Assembly: GCF_009749525.1 (NCBI RefSeq)
Contig: NZ_WOAC01000008.1
Coordinates: 62,001 to 126,000, forward strand
Direction: 5' to 3'
Length of the DNA: 64,000 bases
Source: Mesorhizobium xinjiangense
GTDB lineage: Bacteria > Pseudomonadota > Alphaproteobacteria > Rhizobiales > Rhizobiaceae
Shown: positions 18,977 to 27,515 of the stretch, in pieces
Numbering within the stretch: the first letter of the stretch is position 1
How the letters are laid out: each line of letters opens with the position of its first letter
Notes under the pieces: generated by a model
What the model was told of the DNA's origin: nothing
The model's input: the letters and a program-made list of their open reading frames with translations, nothing else
Databases searched by the model: none
Translations under genes and position numbers: made by a program

Positions 18977-20145
18977 CTGTTCGACAGGAAGTCGCCGATC
19001 CGTTCGATGGCGCGCAGGATGTTCTCCTCCGAATTGGCGTAGGACACGCGCACATAGCCCTCGCCGAGCACGCCGAAATCGGGACCGCCGATGAGCGCCA
19101 CGCCGGCCTCTTCGAGCAGCGCGTTGGCGAGCGTCTTGGCCGGCCAGCCGATCGCCGAAATGTTGGGAAAGGCGTAGAAGGCGCCCTTCGGCGTGACGCA
19201 GGACACGCCCGGCAGGCTGTTCAGCCCTTCGACAACGATCCGGCGTCGCCGGTCGAAGGCGTGCATCATCTTCTCCACATCGTCCTGCGGCCCGTCGATG
19301 GCCGCGATTCCGGCAAACTGGCTGGGCGCGTTGACGCAGGACCAGCAATTGACCGCCAGCTTGCGGACCTTGTCGTAAAGGCCGTCGGGCCAGATCGACC
19401 AGCCCATGCGCCAGCCGGTCATCGCCCATGTCTTCGACCAGCCATTGAGCACGATCAGCCGGTCCCTGATCTCGGGAAACTTCAGCAGCGAGCAGTGCTC
19501 CTCGCCGTCATAGGTCATGACGTCGTAGATCTCGTCGGACATGACGGCCACGTGCGGATGGCGCTCCAGTCCGCTGACCAGCTTTTCGATCTCCGCGCGC
19601 GGCGTGACGCCGCCCGTCGGGTTGGCCGGCGAATTGAGGATCAACAGCCGGGTTTGCGGCGTGATCAGAGACAGCGTCTCCTCGGCCGAGAAGGCAAAGC
19701 CGTTTGCCTCGCGGATCGGCACGGGAACCGGTTTCGCGCCGGTGAACTCGATCATCGAACGGTAGATGGGAAATCCCGGATCGGGATAGAGGATTTCGGC
19801 GCCCGGCTCGCCGAACATCAGAATCGCGGCGAACATGGTCGGCTTGCCGCCGGGCAGGATCATGATGTTTTCGGGCGAGACCTCGACGCCGGTGAGCGCC
19901 AGCGTGCGCCGCGCCACCGCTTCGCGTGTCGCCAGGAGGCCGGTCGCCGGCGTGTAGCCGTGATGGCCGTCGCGCAGCGCCTTCACCGCGGCTTCGACGA
20001 TATGGTCGGGCGTGCTGAAATCGGGCTGACCGATTCCGAGATTGACGATGTCGCGCCCCTCGGCCGCAAGTGCCGTTGCCCGGGCCAGCACGGCAAAGGC
20101 GTTTTCCTCGCCGATACGGTCGAAGGCGGGAATGGTCTGGAGCAT
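18964..20145 (-). CDS. Aspartate/aromatic-type aminotransferase, PLP fold type I
   Basis: A 393-residue class I/II aminotransferase: NLGIGQPDFSTP at the N-terminus, GGKPTMFAAILMF for PLP phosphate binding, NSPANPTGG, SDEIYDVM (Asp/Tyr on PLP), the Schiff-base Lys in NGWSKTWAMTGWRMGW, and VRVSYANSEENI with the Arg that binds the substrate carboxylate. The length is normal. The amino-group donor is not evident from sequence alone. The ATG at 20145 is chosen because it gives the conserved N-terminus without the long upstream extension, which would overlap vapC. The stop overlaps the SLC13 gene tail-to-tail. Confidence 0.9.
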   Translation of the reverse strand: MLQTIPAFDRIGEENAFAVLARATALAAEGRDIVNLGIGQPDFSTPDHIVEAAVKALRDGHHGYTPATGLLATREAVARRTLALTGVEVSPENIMILPGGKPTMFAAILMFGEPGAEILYPDPGFPIYRSMIEFTGAKPVPVPIREANGFAFSAEETLSLITPQTRLLILNSPANPTGGVTPRAEIEKLVSGLERHPHVAVMSDEIYDVMTYDGEEHCSLLKFPEIRDRLIVLNGWSKTWAMTGWRMGWSIWPDGLYDKVRKLAVNCWSCVNAPSQFAGIAAIDGPQDDVEKMMHAFDRRRRIVVEGLNSLPGVSCVTPKGAFYAFPNISAIGWPAKTLANALLEEAGVALIGGPDFGVLGEGYVRVSYANSEENILRAIERIGDFLSNSQRS

Positions 20146-20147
20146 GG

Positions 20148-20567
20148 TCAGGTCCCCTGAGGCAGTGCGGCAGTGATGTCGGTGTGGGTGAAATCGTTGC
20201 CCTTGTAGAGCAGCGGCACGTCCAGGTGCTTGGCGAAGGCATAGCTCAAGCAGTCGCCGAAATTGAGCCGGGCCGGGTGCCCGGAGCCACGGCCGAAGCG
20301 CTCGGCCGCCTCGGCGGCAATCCAGCCGACTTCTTCGGTCAATGGCAGGATCGTCGCCTCGTATTCCTCCATAAAGTCCGTCATCCAACGTTTGAGGCCG
20401 CTGCCGAAGCGCTGCAGCATGCAGAACTCCACGACGCAGGATGGTGGTACGATCCGGTAAGACGAGGCGCCCAAGCGCACGGCAAGTGCATCGGCCTCCG
20501 GTTCGCGAAAACGAATGGCGACGATCGCCGACGTGTCGATGACGCAAGCGCTGGAGAGGGCAGCCAT
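20148..20567 (-). CDS. vapC: VapC-type PIN-domain toxin
   Basis: A 139-residue PIN-domain ribonuclease. The acidic cluster is visible: Asp11 in CVIDTSAIVAI, Glu in PPSCVVEF, Asp in RLNFGDCLSYAFAK and a last Asp in YKGNDFTHTDI. VapC proteins of this subgroup cut tRNA or rRNA and are neutralised by the VapB partner encoded just upstream. The ATG at 20567 follows the antitoxin stop by one base (TGA-C-ATG). Its own stop lies 2 bases before the aminotransferase start on the same strand, so read-through transcription is possible. The operon appears intact, unlike the parDE pair. Confidence 0.9.
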   Translation of the reverse strand: MAALSSACVIDTSAIVAIRFREPEADALAVRLGASSYRIVPPSCVVEFCMLQRFGSGLKRWMTDFMEEYEATILPLTEEVGWIAAEAAERFGRGSGHPARLNFGDCLSYAFAKHLDVPLLYKGNDFTHTDITAALPQGT

Positions 20568-20568
20568 G

Positions 20569-20802
20569 TCAGAAGATATTGTCCATCTCGTCCTGCAGGT
20601 CCCGCCATGTCAATTTGGCATCGCGGGGGGGAACATCCTGCATCAGCCGCTCCAGCTTCTCCAGCGACTCCTGCTTGGAGAAAGTCCGGCCCCTGAGATG
20701 CTCCACGGCACGCGCAATGACCGCGCTTGGACCTTCACCTGTATGGCGTCCAATCTCGCGAATCGTGTTTTCAACGCGCTGGTTGCGTATGGTGATGGCC
20801 AT
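20569..20802 (-). CDS. vapB: VapB-type antitoxin (Rv0623-like)
   Basis: A 77-residue antitoxin with an N-terminal ribbon-helix-helix (MAITIRNQRVENTIREIGRH) and a helical C-terminus ending WRDLQDEMDNIF, which would bind the PIN toxin. The opening with TGEGPSAVIARAVEHL is typical of the Rv0623/PSK-type VapB group. It is directly upstream of vapC with a 1-base spacer. The region before its start carries repeated elements suitable for autorepression. Confidence 0.87.
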   Translation of the reverse strand: MAITIRNQRVENTIREIGRHTGEGPSAVIARAVEHLRGRTFSKQESLEKLERLMQDVPPRDAKLTWRDLQDEMDNIF

Positions 20803-20816
20803 CGGAGGCTTCCTTG

Positions 20817-20852
20817 TATGCAGCTATCGAAGCATATATTGCTATGCAGCTA
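20817..20852. promoter_or_regulatory. Probable vapBC operator with direct and inverted repeats
   Basis: TATGCAGCTA occurs twice in direct orientation (20817-20826 and 20843-20852), 26 bases apart. A palindrome AGCA-TATAT-TGCT lies between them (20831-20843). The position, 15-50 bases upstream of the vapB start and AT-rich within GC-rich DNA, suits a toxin-antitoxin autoregulatory site that could also overlap the promoter of the divergent acetyltransferase gene. Confidence 0.55.
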
Positions 20853-20870
20853 GCATGCAAGGATCGCCCG

Positions 20871-21560
20871 ATGCCGCAACAGGATATCTCCGCCTGGACA
20901 CCCCGCCCGCGTCCGCAACGCGCGCCGATGGAGGGGCGCCATGTGCGGCTCGAGCCGCTCGATGCCGCGCGTCACGGCGACGCGCTTTATGAGGTCTCTG
21001 CCGTTTCCGATGCGCAGCAGCGCTTCCGCTGGCTGGGCGAATATCCGCCAGAAAGCCGCCAGGCTTTCACGCCGTGGCTGAAAAGGGCCGAGGCGAGTGA
21101 GGATCCCCTGTTCTTCGTCGTCATCGACAAGGCGAGCGGCCGGATCGCCGGGCGGCAGACCTTCATGCGCATCGATGAGGCCAATGGCGTCATCGAGATC
21201 GGAAACATCTATTGGGGGCCGGACCTGGCGCGCACCGCCGGCGCCACAGAAGCGCTCTATCTGTTCGCACGTCACGCTTTCGACGACCTCGGCTATCGGC
21301 GCTTCGAGTGGAAATGCAATGACCGCAACGGCCCTTCCAAGCGTGCGGCCGAGCGCTTCGGCTTCGTCCACGAGGGCGTCTTTCGCCAGCATATGATCGT
21401 CAAGGGCGAAAATCGCGACACGGCATGGTATTCGATCATCGACAGTGAATGGCCGGGCGTGAGAACGGCGCTCGAGGCCTGGCTCGATCCGGCCAATTTC
21501 GATGCCGAAGGGCGGCAGGTCCGGCGTCTGGAAGATATCCGCGCGGCGACCACCGCGTGA
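20871..21560 (+). CDS. GNAT-family N-acetyltransferase (RimJ/RimL-like)
   Basis: A 229-residue acetyltransferase of the RimJ/RimL type. Features are EGRHVRLEPLDAARHGDAL at the N-terminus, IEIGNIYWGPDLARTAGATEAL (the acetyl-CoA pyrophosphate loop region) and RRFEWKCNDRNGPSKRAAERF, then GFVHEGVFRQHMIVKGENRD. The ATG at 20871 follows AAGGA by 7 bases; earlier in-frame starts lie in the vapB operator. The substrate may be a protein N-terminus or a small amine and is not predictable. It is followed closely by the metal exporter gene on the same strand (13 bases apart). Confidence 0.87.
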   Translation: MPQQDISAWTPRPRPQRAPMEGRHVRLEPLDAARHGDALYEVSAVSDAQQRFRWLGEYPPESRQAFTPWLKRAEASEDPLFFVVIDKASGRIAGRQTFMRIDEANGVIEIGNIYWGPDLARTAGATEALYLFARHAFDDLGYRRFEWKCNDRNGPSKRAAERFGFVHEGVFRQHMIVKGENRDTAWYSIIDSEWPGVRTALEAWLDPANFDAEGRQVRRLEDIRAATTA

Positions 21561-21573
21561 AGCGGGAGATGTG

Positions 21574-22467
21574 ATGGGCCACGATCACGCGCATGGCGGC
21601 GATGCGGGCAACAAGCGGCGCATCCTGATCGCAGCGCTGCTCACCGGCGGCTTCATGGTGGCCGAGGTCGTGGGCGGCCTCGTCACCGGCTCGCTGGCGC
21701 TTCTGGCCGATGCCGGCCACATGCTGACGGATTCGGTCGCGCTCGGCTTTGCCTGGTACGCGTTCCATCTGGCCGAACGCAGCGCGACCGACCGGCTCAC
21801 CTATGGCTATGACCGCGTCAAGACGCTGGTCGCCTATACCAACGGGCTCGCCGTCTTCGTCATAGGCCTGTGGATCGTCTACGAGGCATGGGAGCGCTTT
21901 CACGATCCGGTGACGGTGCTTGGCGGGCCGATGCTGGCGGTGGCCCTGGTCGGTTTTGGCGTCAACATCGCGGCCTTTTTCGTGCTGCATGGCGGCGACC
22001 GGGAAAACCTCAACATGCGCGGCGCCGTGCTGCACGTGCTGGGCGATCTCCTCGGCTCGGTCGCCGCGCTCGCCGCCGCCGCCGTCATTATCGTGACCGG
22101 CTGGTATCCGATCGATCCGATCCTGTCGGTGCTGGTTGCACTGCTCTTGTTCAAGAGCGCGTGGTCGCTCACGCGCGACGCCGCGCATGTGCTGCTGGAA
22201 GGCGTGCCGCAGCATCTCGACCGTGACCGCATCGCCCGGGATCTGGCGGACAATGTGGCCGGGGTCGAGGAAATCCACCACATGCATGTCTGGTCTCTCG
22301 ACGGCTCGCGCAACATGGCGACCCTGCATGCGCGTCTCGCAGATGGGACGGATGGTCACGTTGCGGTTGCGGCCGTCAAGCGGCGGCTTGCATCACGGCA
22401 CGGTATCGCGCATGCAACCGTGGAGCCCGAACAGGGGCGCTGCGCCGACGAACACGATCAGCAATGA
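21574..22467 (+). CDS. Cation diffusion facilitator metal exporter (CzcD/DmeF-like)
   Basis: A 297-residue CDF transporter. It begins with a short His-rich metal-binding N-terminus (MGHDHAHGGD) and has six predicted membrane segments. The site-A ligand motifs are in LLADAGHMLTDSVAL (TM2, Asp and His/Asp) and in the fifth helix (HVLGDLLGSVAAL). A cytosolic ferredoxin-like domain follows (VEEIHHMHVWSLDGSRN). It exports Zn2+, Co2+ or similar by proton antiport in the inner membrane. The ATG at 21574 follows GCGGGAGATG. A Ni/Co transporter 1 kb away suggests a local metal-homeostasis region. Confidence 0.92.
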   Translation: MGHDHAHGGDAGNKRRILIAALLTGGFMVAEVVGGLVTGSLALLADAGHMLTDSVALGFAWYAFHLAERSATDRLTYGYDRVKTLVAYTNGLAVFVIGLWIVYEAWERFHDPVTVLGGPMLAVALVGFGVNIAAFFVLHGGDRENLNMRGAVLHVLGDLLGSVAALAAAAVIIVTGWYPIDPILSVLVALLLFKSAWSLTRDAAHVLLEGVPQHLDRDRIARDLADNVAGVEEIHHMHVWSLDGSRNMATLHARLADGTDGHVAVAAVKRRLASRHGIAHATVEPEQGRCADEHDQQ

Positions 22468-22483
22468 GGAGGCAACGAATTCC

Positions 22484-23242
22484 ATGGCCGGCAGACTGAA
22501 AGGCAAGGTCGCTGTCGTTACGGCGGCGGGGCAGGGGATCGGCCGGGCAATCGCGGAGGCCTTCGTCGCCGAGGGGGCGACGGTGCACGCTTCCGACATT
22601 GCCCGCGACAAGCTCGACGGGCTGAAGCGGGCGAAGAAGGCGAAGCTCGACGTCATGTCGACGCGTGCCGTGGAACGCTATGCCGAAAAGGTCGGGCCGG
22701 TCGACATCCTGGTCAATGTCGCCGGCTTCGTGCATCACGGCACGGTGCTCGACTGCTCGGAAAAGGACTGGGACTTTTCCTTCGATCTCAACGTCAAATC
22801 CATGCACCGCATGATCGGCGCCTTTCTGCCCGGCATGCTGGCGCGGGCGGAGGAAAACGGTTCCTCCGGCTCGATCGTCAACCTGTCGTCGGGCGCCTCG
22901 TCGCTGAAGGGGGCGCCGAACCGCTATGCCTACGGCGCGACGAAGGCCGCCGTTATCGGGCTGACCAAGGCGGTGGCGGTCGATTTCATCCGCCAGGGCA
23001 TCCGCTGCAATGCCATCTGCCCCGGCACGGTGCGCTCGCCCTCCTGGGAGGCGCGGGTGGACGAACTCGGCAAGTCGGTGGGCGGCACGGACAAGGCGCT
23101 CGAGATGTTCGTCTCGCGCCAGCCGATGGGCCGGGTCGGAGAGCCGACCGAGATTGCCGCCCTGGCGGTCTATCTGGCAGCCGACGAATCGGCGTTCACT
23201 ACGGGCACGGCAATACCGGTCGACGGGGGGTGGACCATCTGA
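22484..23242 (+). CDS. SDR oxidoreductase resembling BDH2 / 2-keto-3-deoxy-L-fuconate dehydrogenase
   Basis: A 252-residue SDR: VTAAGQGIGRAIAEAF (cofactor loop), DILVNVAGFVHHG, the catalytic Ser in VNLSSGASSLKG and YAYGATKAA (Tyr-x3-Lys), then CPGTVRSPSWEARVDEL and TGTAIPVDGGWTI. The T-A-A-G-Q-G-I-G start and the PGTVRSPS block are characteristic of the DHRS6/BDH2 branch, which includes 3-hydroxybutyrate and 2-keto-3-deoxy-L-fuconate dehydrogenases. It is preceded by AATGAGGAGG, 16 bases after the CDF gene, so co-transcription is likely. No fucose-pathway genes are present, so the substrate stays open. Confidence 0.88.
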   Translation: MAGRLKGKVAVVTAAGQGIGRAIAEAFVAEGATVHASDIARDKLDGLKRAKKAKLDVMSTRAVERYAEKVGPVDILVNVAGFVHHGTVLDCSEKDWDFSFDLNVKSMHRMIGAFLPGMLARAEENGSSGSIVNLSSGASSLKGAPNRYAYGATKAAVIGLTKAVAVDFIRQGIRCNAICPGTVRSPSWEARVDELGKSVGGTDKALEMFVSRQPMGRVGEPTEIAALAVYLAADESAFTTGTAIPVDGGWTI

Positions 23243-23442
23243 TGGATCCCAAGACGCGCAACACCGCGATTGCGGCAGCCATCATCCTGCTCGGCTTCGG
23301 TCTCGTCGCCTTCTACATGCCGTCGATCATGCTGACGCTCGGCGAGCGCTCGCCGCTTGCGGCCGGCGCCGTGGCCGTTGTTTTCGTCGCCGCCTTCTTC
23401 CTTGTGTTCTGGCTGCGCGCCCGCAATCAGAAGGATAAATGA
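23242..23442 (+). CDS. Small membrane protein, 66 residues
   Basis: The ATG overlaps the stop of the SDR gene (TGATG at 23240-23244), so it is translationally coupled. The protein is almost entirely two transmembrane helices (AIAAAIILLGFGLVAFYMPS and AAGAVAVVFVAAFFLVFWL) with a basic C-terminus (RARNQKDK). I recognise no family and can assign no function; coupling with the SDR gene is the only clue. Confidence 0.7.
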   Translation: MDPKTRNTAIAAAIILLGFGLVAFYMPSIMLTLGERSPLAAGAVAVVFVAAFFLVFWLRARNQKDK

Positions 23443-23486
23443 CCGTGCGTCCCGATGGGCGCGTGTGACGAAGGCTCCGAGCCGGC

Positions 23487-24545
23487 TCAGGCGTTGAGGC
23501 TCGCCAGCAACAGCGTCAGCCCCAGCACGAAGACCAAGGCGGCGCCGGCGATCTCAATGGTCGAATGGACACGGTTGCCTGCCCGACCGTCGCCGGCGAT
23601 CGCCACGGCCCAGTTCTTGGCCGTGACGGCCAGCGTGGCCAGCACGGAGACGGTGATGGCGGTGCCGACCGCCATGGCGAAGACCGAGACGATGCCGCCG
23701 AGCCACAATCCGTTGAGAAAGGCGAAGGTGAGCACGATCAGCGCGCCGGAGCAAGGCCGCAGGCCGACCGCCGCGACGGCCGACCACGCCGTCTTCCATG
23801 AGAAGCGGTCGCCGCCAAGCGCGGCCGGATCAGGTGCATGGGAATGGCCGCAGGTGGCGCAGACCTCTCCAGGACCGTGATGGTCGTGTCCGTGATCGTG
23901 GTCGTGGTGATGATGCGCATGGTCGTGATCGTGATGCGCGTGATCATGGGCCAGGGCGGCCGAAAGGTTTTGCGCGGGCGGGCCGAAGACCATGGCGCGC
24001 AAACCCGGTGCTGATTTTCGCCATAAGAGCCAGGCGCCGAAGAGCGTGATCAGGGCGTAGCTTGCAACCTCCATGGACCATGTGGCCGCCGTCATCGACA
24101 CCGCGGTGCCGCGCAGGAAGAGGAAGGCCGCGCCGATCAGCAGGACGGCGCTCAGGCCCTGCAGCATGGCTGAGACGAAGGACAGCATGACGCCGCGGCG
24201 CAGCGCCACCTCGTTGGCCAGCATATAGGAGGAGATCACCGCCTTGCCGTGGCCCGGTCCGGCGGCATGGAAGATGCCATAGGCAAATGAGAGACCGACC
24301 AGGATCCATACGCCCGACCCGTCTTCGCGCATCGCCTTCAGCGCCCCGGTGAGGCTGCGGTAGAAGGCCTGCTGCTGGGTGTTCACCCAGTTGAGGATGC
24401 CGGCAAACAGGCCCGTCTGCGGCAGCATCGCCTCATTGGCGCCGATGCCGAGCGAGCTTTGCGCATGCGCCAGGCCGGCGAAATGCGTCGCCGCATAGAC
24501 GACGACCAGAAGCGCGAAGGTGATTCGGATCAACGTCTTCGACAT
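23487..24545 (-). CDS. Nickel/cobalt transporter of the NicO/RcnA family
   Basis: A 352-residue inner-membrane protein with six or more hydrophobic helices. GIFHAAGPGHGKAVISSYML holds the HxxxGPGHGK signature of the NicO/RcnA family. A long His-rich cytosolic loop follows at about 200-240 (runs of HDH and HHHH, then CATCGHSH). The C-terminal half has VGLRPCSGALIVLTFAFLNG. RcnA-type proteins export Ni2+ and Co2+. The N-terminus may be a signal-like helix (LAHAQSS). The partner DUF1007 gene lies 3 bases upstream, the usual pairing for this branch. No RcnR-type regulator is visible nearby. Confidence 0.9.
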   Translation of the reverse strand: MSKTLIRITFALLVVVYAATHFAGLAHAQSSLGIGANEAMLPQTGLFAGILNWVNTQQQAFYRSLTGALKAMREDGSGVWILVGLSFAYGIFHAAGPGHGKAVISSYMLANEVALRRGVMLSFVSAMLQGLSAVLLIGAAFLFLRGTAVSMTAATWSMEVASYALITLFGAWLLWRKSAPGLRAMVFGPPAQNLSAALAHDHAHHDHDHAHHHHDHDHGHDHHGPGEVCATCGHSHAPDPAALGGDRFSWKTAWSAVAAVGLRPCSGALIVLTFAFLNGLWLGGIVSVFAMAVGTAITVSVLATLAVTAKNWAVAIAGDGRAGNRVHSTIEIAGAALVFVLGLTLLLASLNA

Positions 24546-24548
24546 GGC

Positions 24549-25214
24549 TCAACCCTCAGCCGAGCATTTGAGTTCAAGGCGCGTGGCGAAGAGCTTGCTC
24601 AGATCGTTGCCGCCGGGATCGTTGAAGAACGCTTCGGTCAGGGAGGTCTGGTTCTGCGCGATCGCCTCGTCGGGATCAGGGCGGATAACCTCGCGCGTGC
24701 AGCCCTGCGGCATGCCTTTGACAGCCATGTTCTCGTCCTCGATGAAATCGATGGCGGTGTAGAAGGTCGGGTCGTAGACGCCGAAATCCACCGTTCCGGC
24801 AATCTTCATCGGCTTCTTCGGCTGTGATTCGAACAGGATGATGAGCTGATTGTCCTCGAAATTGGCGATCAGCCGCTCCGGCGCCTCCATCTCCACCGGC
24901 TTGCCGTTCTCCGTCACCAATTGGAAATAGTCGAACTCGGCAAGCGATGCGTGGACCACGTTGGCAACTTCATCCAGTTCCGCCTGGTCGAGCTGCAGGT
25001 CGCTGTTGGCGTCGAACTCGACAAGCACCGTGCTCGAAAAGAGGTCATCGAAGCGCCACAGGTGACGCAGCGACTGCAGATTGCCCTGGGAGCCGACCAC
25101 GACGTCGAGCCGCGCTTCCGCGAAGACGTGCGGATGGACCATCGCCGGCGTTGCATGAAACAGGACGGCTGCTGCGGCTAGGGCAAACGCTGCTGGTCGC
25201 GGGATTGGGGGCAT
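24549..25214 (-). CDS. DUF1007 periplasmic protein associated with Ni/Co transport
   Basis: A 221-residue secreted protein: signal peptide (FALAAAAVLFHATPAMV) followed by HPHVFAEARLDVVV, the defining start of DUF1007, then an acidic, mostly beta domain (VEFDANSDLQLDQAELDEV, which resembles an EF-hand-like loop). The family is regularly encoded beside NicO/RcnA transporters and is thought to bind metal or help export it, but its biochemical role is unknown. The ATG at 25214 starts the signal peptide properly; upstream in-frame codons would add an unlikely extension. It is co-directional with the transporter, 3 bases apart. Confidence 0.85.
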   Translation of the reverse strand: MPPIPRPAAFALAAAAVLFHATPAMVHPHVFAEARLDVVVGSQGNLQSLRHLWRFDDLFSSTVLVEFDANSDLQLDQAELDEVANVVHASLAEFDYFQLVTENGKPVEMEAPERLIANFEDNQLIILFESQPKKPMKIAGTVDFGVYDPTFYTAIDFIEDENMAVKGMPQGCTREVIRPDPDEAIAQNQTSLTEAFFNDPGGNDLSKLFATRLELKCSAEG

Positions 25215-25299
25215 GACGTCCCTGAGGCGGATTTCATGAGTGCACTGCAGCACCATTACCATAAAGCCGGCGAAAATGGGACGTGATGCACAGAGGTTT

Positions 25300-26199
25300 T
25301 CATCGGCTGCCGTTCTGCTTGAACCATTGCACCAGGAAGTCGACGAAGACCCGCACCTTGGCCGGCAGATAGCGCCGGTGCGGATAGACGGCGAAGATGC
25401 CGCCGCCGGTCAGCATGCGGTCGTCGAGCACGGTCTTGAGGCGTCCGGAGGCGAGCTCGGGGGCGGCGATGAAATCGGGCAGGATCGAATAGCCGAGGCC
25501 GGAAAGGGCGGCGGCGCGCGCCGTCAGGGGGCTGTTCACCTCTATGGGGCCGCTCACCGAAACGGTGATGGCCTCCCCGTCGTCGCCCCTGAAGGGCCAG
25601 TTCGACAGCCACCGCCCATTGGTATCGATGATGCAGGGCATGGTGGCGAGATCCAGCGGGCTTTTCGGCGCGCCGGTGCGTTCGATCAGGTCCGGCGAGG
25701 CGCAGACCTGAACCGTGAAAGGCGACAGGCGCCTGGCGATGAGCGAGGAGTTCTCCAGCCGCGAGATACGGATGGCGAGGTCGAATCCCTCTTCCACGAG
25801 ATCGACGAACCGGTCGTCCAGGCTGATATCGAGCACGATGTCGGGATGGGCCTTGGCGAAGTCGATCAGCGACTGGCCGATCGGCGCGTCGGCAAAGGTG
25901 CGCGGCGCGGAGAGCTTGATGCGTCCGCGCACGTCGCCCGATGATTCGCGCACCGTTTCGGCCAGGCTGTCGATCTCGCGGATGATCTCGGTGGCGCGCT
26001 TGTAATAGGTGTGGCCGGCCTCGGTCAGCGAGAACTGCCGGGTCGTGCGGTTGAGCAGCAGCGCGCCCAGATCGTCTTCCAGCTCGCGCACATATTTGGA
26101 CAGAAGCGCCTTGGAGCGGCCGATCTTGCGTGCCGCGGCGGAGAAACCTTCCGCCTCGACCACATCGATGAATGCCCGCATCCGCGTCAGAGTGTCCAC
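25300..26199 (-). CDS. LysR-family transcriptional regulator
   Basis: A 299-residue LysR-type regulator. The N-terminal winged helix-turn-helix (RMRAFIDVVEAEGFSAAARK, then IGRSKALLSKYVRELEDDLG) is followed by the linker helix and a periplasmic-binding-like effector domain with the usual two lobes. The gene starts with GTG at 26199, only 3 bases after the stop of the upstream amidase gene, so the two are probably one transcript. The variant LysR N-terminus (MDTLTRMRAF) is common in a group that controls neighbouring small metabolic genes. The effector is unknown. Confidence 0.92.
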   Translation of the reverse strand: MDTLTRMRAFIDVVEAEGFSAAARKIGRSKALLSKYVRELEDDLGALLLNRTTRQFSLTEAGHTYYKRATEIIREIDSLAETVRESSGDVRGRIKLSAPRTFADAPIGQSLIDFAKAHPDIVLDISLDDRFVDLVEEGFDLAIRISRLENSSLIARRLSPFTVQVCASPDLIERTGAPKSPLDLATMPCIIDTNGRWLSNWPFRGDDGEAITVSVSGPIEVNSPLTARAAALSGLGYSILPDFIAAPELASGRLKTVLDDRMLTGGGIFAVYPHRRYLPAKVRVFVDFLVQWFKQNGSR

Positions 26200-26202
26200 G
26201 GC

Positions 26203-27411
26203 CTAATCCTTCGCCGCCTTGAGGACCTGCCGGGCGAGCGCGATCAACGCCCTGTCGCTGTTGGGCGGGCCGAGCAGCGATATGCCGAATGGCGCATCAT
26301 CGACGCTGCCCAGCGGGATGGTGATCTGCGGGCATCCCAAAAGACCGGCGATCGACGTCAGGGTCAGGGCGCGGGTTCGAAAGGATTCCAGTTCGCCCAG
26401 GCTGGACGATTTCAGTGGCGCGGCGGAAGGCTGCGAAGGCATGACGAGCACCATGTCGCCGCCGAAGCTTGCCAGAAATTCCTCTTGGAACTGAAGATTG
26501 CGTGCGCGGGCGCGTTCGGCTGCTTCCGACGACAGGCTGCGCGCATATTGAAAGCGTTCCTTGACGCCAGGGACGAGGTCCCGATCCTGCCCGCTCAGAA
26601 AGGTGCCATGAGCCTGCCAGGCCTCATAGCCCTGTATCGCCTTGAAGTTTTCGAAAAGCTCGCCGGGCGATCCCGGGAAGGCGAGATTGGGAGCCGGCCG
26701 GTCGAACACGGTCAGGACCGGGTCGAGCATGGCTGCATAGGCGGCGCGCTCGGCGTCGCCGGAAAGAAGCGCCTCGAGCTCGCGGATGCGCACCGGCCGG
26801 CTCAGCGGCGTCTCGTGGCGGTCCTCGCCCAGGAGCAATTCGCCGACCGTGGCATAGAGGTCGATGTCGCGCGCGAACCAGCCGAACGTGTCGAAACTTG
26901 GCGCGAGCGGCATGGTGTGGTCGAGCGCGATGCGGCCGGACGTCGTTCTCAACCCGATCAGGCCGCAAAAGGCGGCCGGCGCGCGGATGGAGCCGTTGGT
27001 GTCAGTGCCGGTGGCGATGTCGACGATCCCGCCGGCCACGGCGGCCGCCGAGCCCGACGAGGAGCCGCCGGAAACCCGCTCCGGCGCGCGCGAATTGACC
27101 GGCGGCGGGAAATGGGCGTTCATGCCGATCATCGAATAGGCGAATTCGTCGGTCTGCGTCTTGCCGATGAAACGCGCACCCGCATCGAGCAGCGTCCGGG
27201 TGGCCGCGTTCGTCGTTCGAGCCGGTTCGGACACGGCGAGCTTGGCCGGATTGCCGCAGCCGGTCGGATATCCCGCGATATCGAAGATGTCCTTGACGCC
27301 GAGCGTCAGGCCGGCGAGCGGCCCGCCATCGGCGTGCGGAACCGGAACGTCTGGATAGTCGAGGAACGCGTTGAGCGGGTCGCGCGTGGTGAGATCGGAT
27401 CTGGCAGCCAT
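26203..27411 (-). CDS. Amidase signature-family enzyme
   Basis: A 402-residue amidase. The Ser-cis-Ser-Lys triad is visible: Lys in LTLGVKDIFDIAGYP (about 40) and the Ser-rich stretch ERVSGGSSSGSAAAVAGGIV, then TGTDTNGSIRAPAAFCGLIG. Later blocks include GCPQITIPLG near the C-terminus. It probably hydrolyses a carboxamide or related bond in the cytosol; allophanate hydrolase and aryl-acylamidase are other members. The start at 27411 (MAARSDLTTRDPLNAFLDYP) gives the conserved N-terminus; an ATG 24 bases upstream is possible. It is followed by the lysR gene and preceded by the protease/hydrolase gene, which ends 104 bases upstream. Confidence 0.88.
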   Translation of the reverse strand: MAARSDLTTRDPLNAFLDYPDVPVPHADGGPLAGLTLGVKDIFDIAGYPTGCGNPAKLAVSEPARTTNAATRTLLDAGARFIGKTQTDEFAYSMIGMNAHFPPPVNSRAPERVSGGSSSGSAAAVAGGIVDIATGTDTNGSIRAPAAFCGLIGLRTTSGRIALDHTMPLAPSFDTFGWFARDIDLYATVGELLLGEDRHETPLSRPVRIRELEALLSGDAERAAYAAMLDPVLTVFDRPAPNLAFPGSPGELFENFKAIQGYEAWQAHGTFLSGQDRDLVPGVKERFQYARSLSSEAAERARARNLQFQEEFLASFGGDMVLVMPSQPSAAPLKSSSLGELESFRTRALTLTSIAGLLGCPQITIPLGSVDDAPFGISLLGPPNSDRALIALARQVLKAAKD

Positions 27412-27515
27412 GTCTATTTGTGGTCGAACATGCATGGCGATGGCAAGCGCTTCGATGCACGGCGGGATCATTTCCTGCGGCGAATGCTCTTAGATTGGAC
27501 GGAGGCTTAGACGGA

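Noticed and set aside
17060-19429. A 789-residue open frame antisense to the SLC13 transporter
   Set aside because: Low-complexity His/Arg/Asp/Gly composition and no motif; the plus-strand transporter explains the region.
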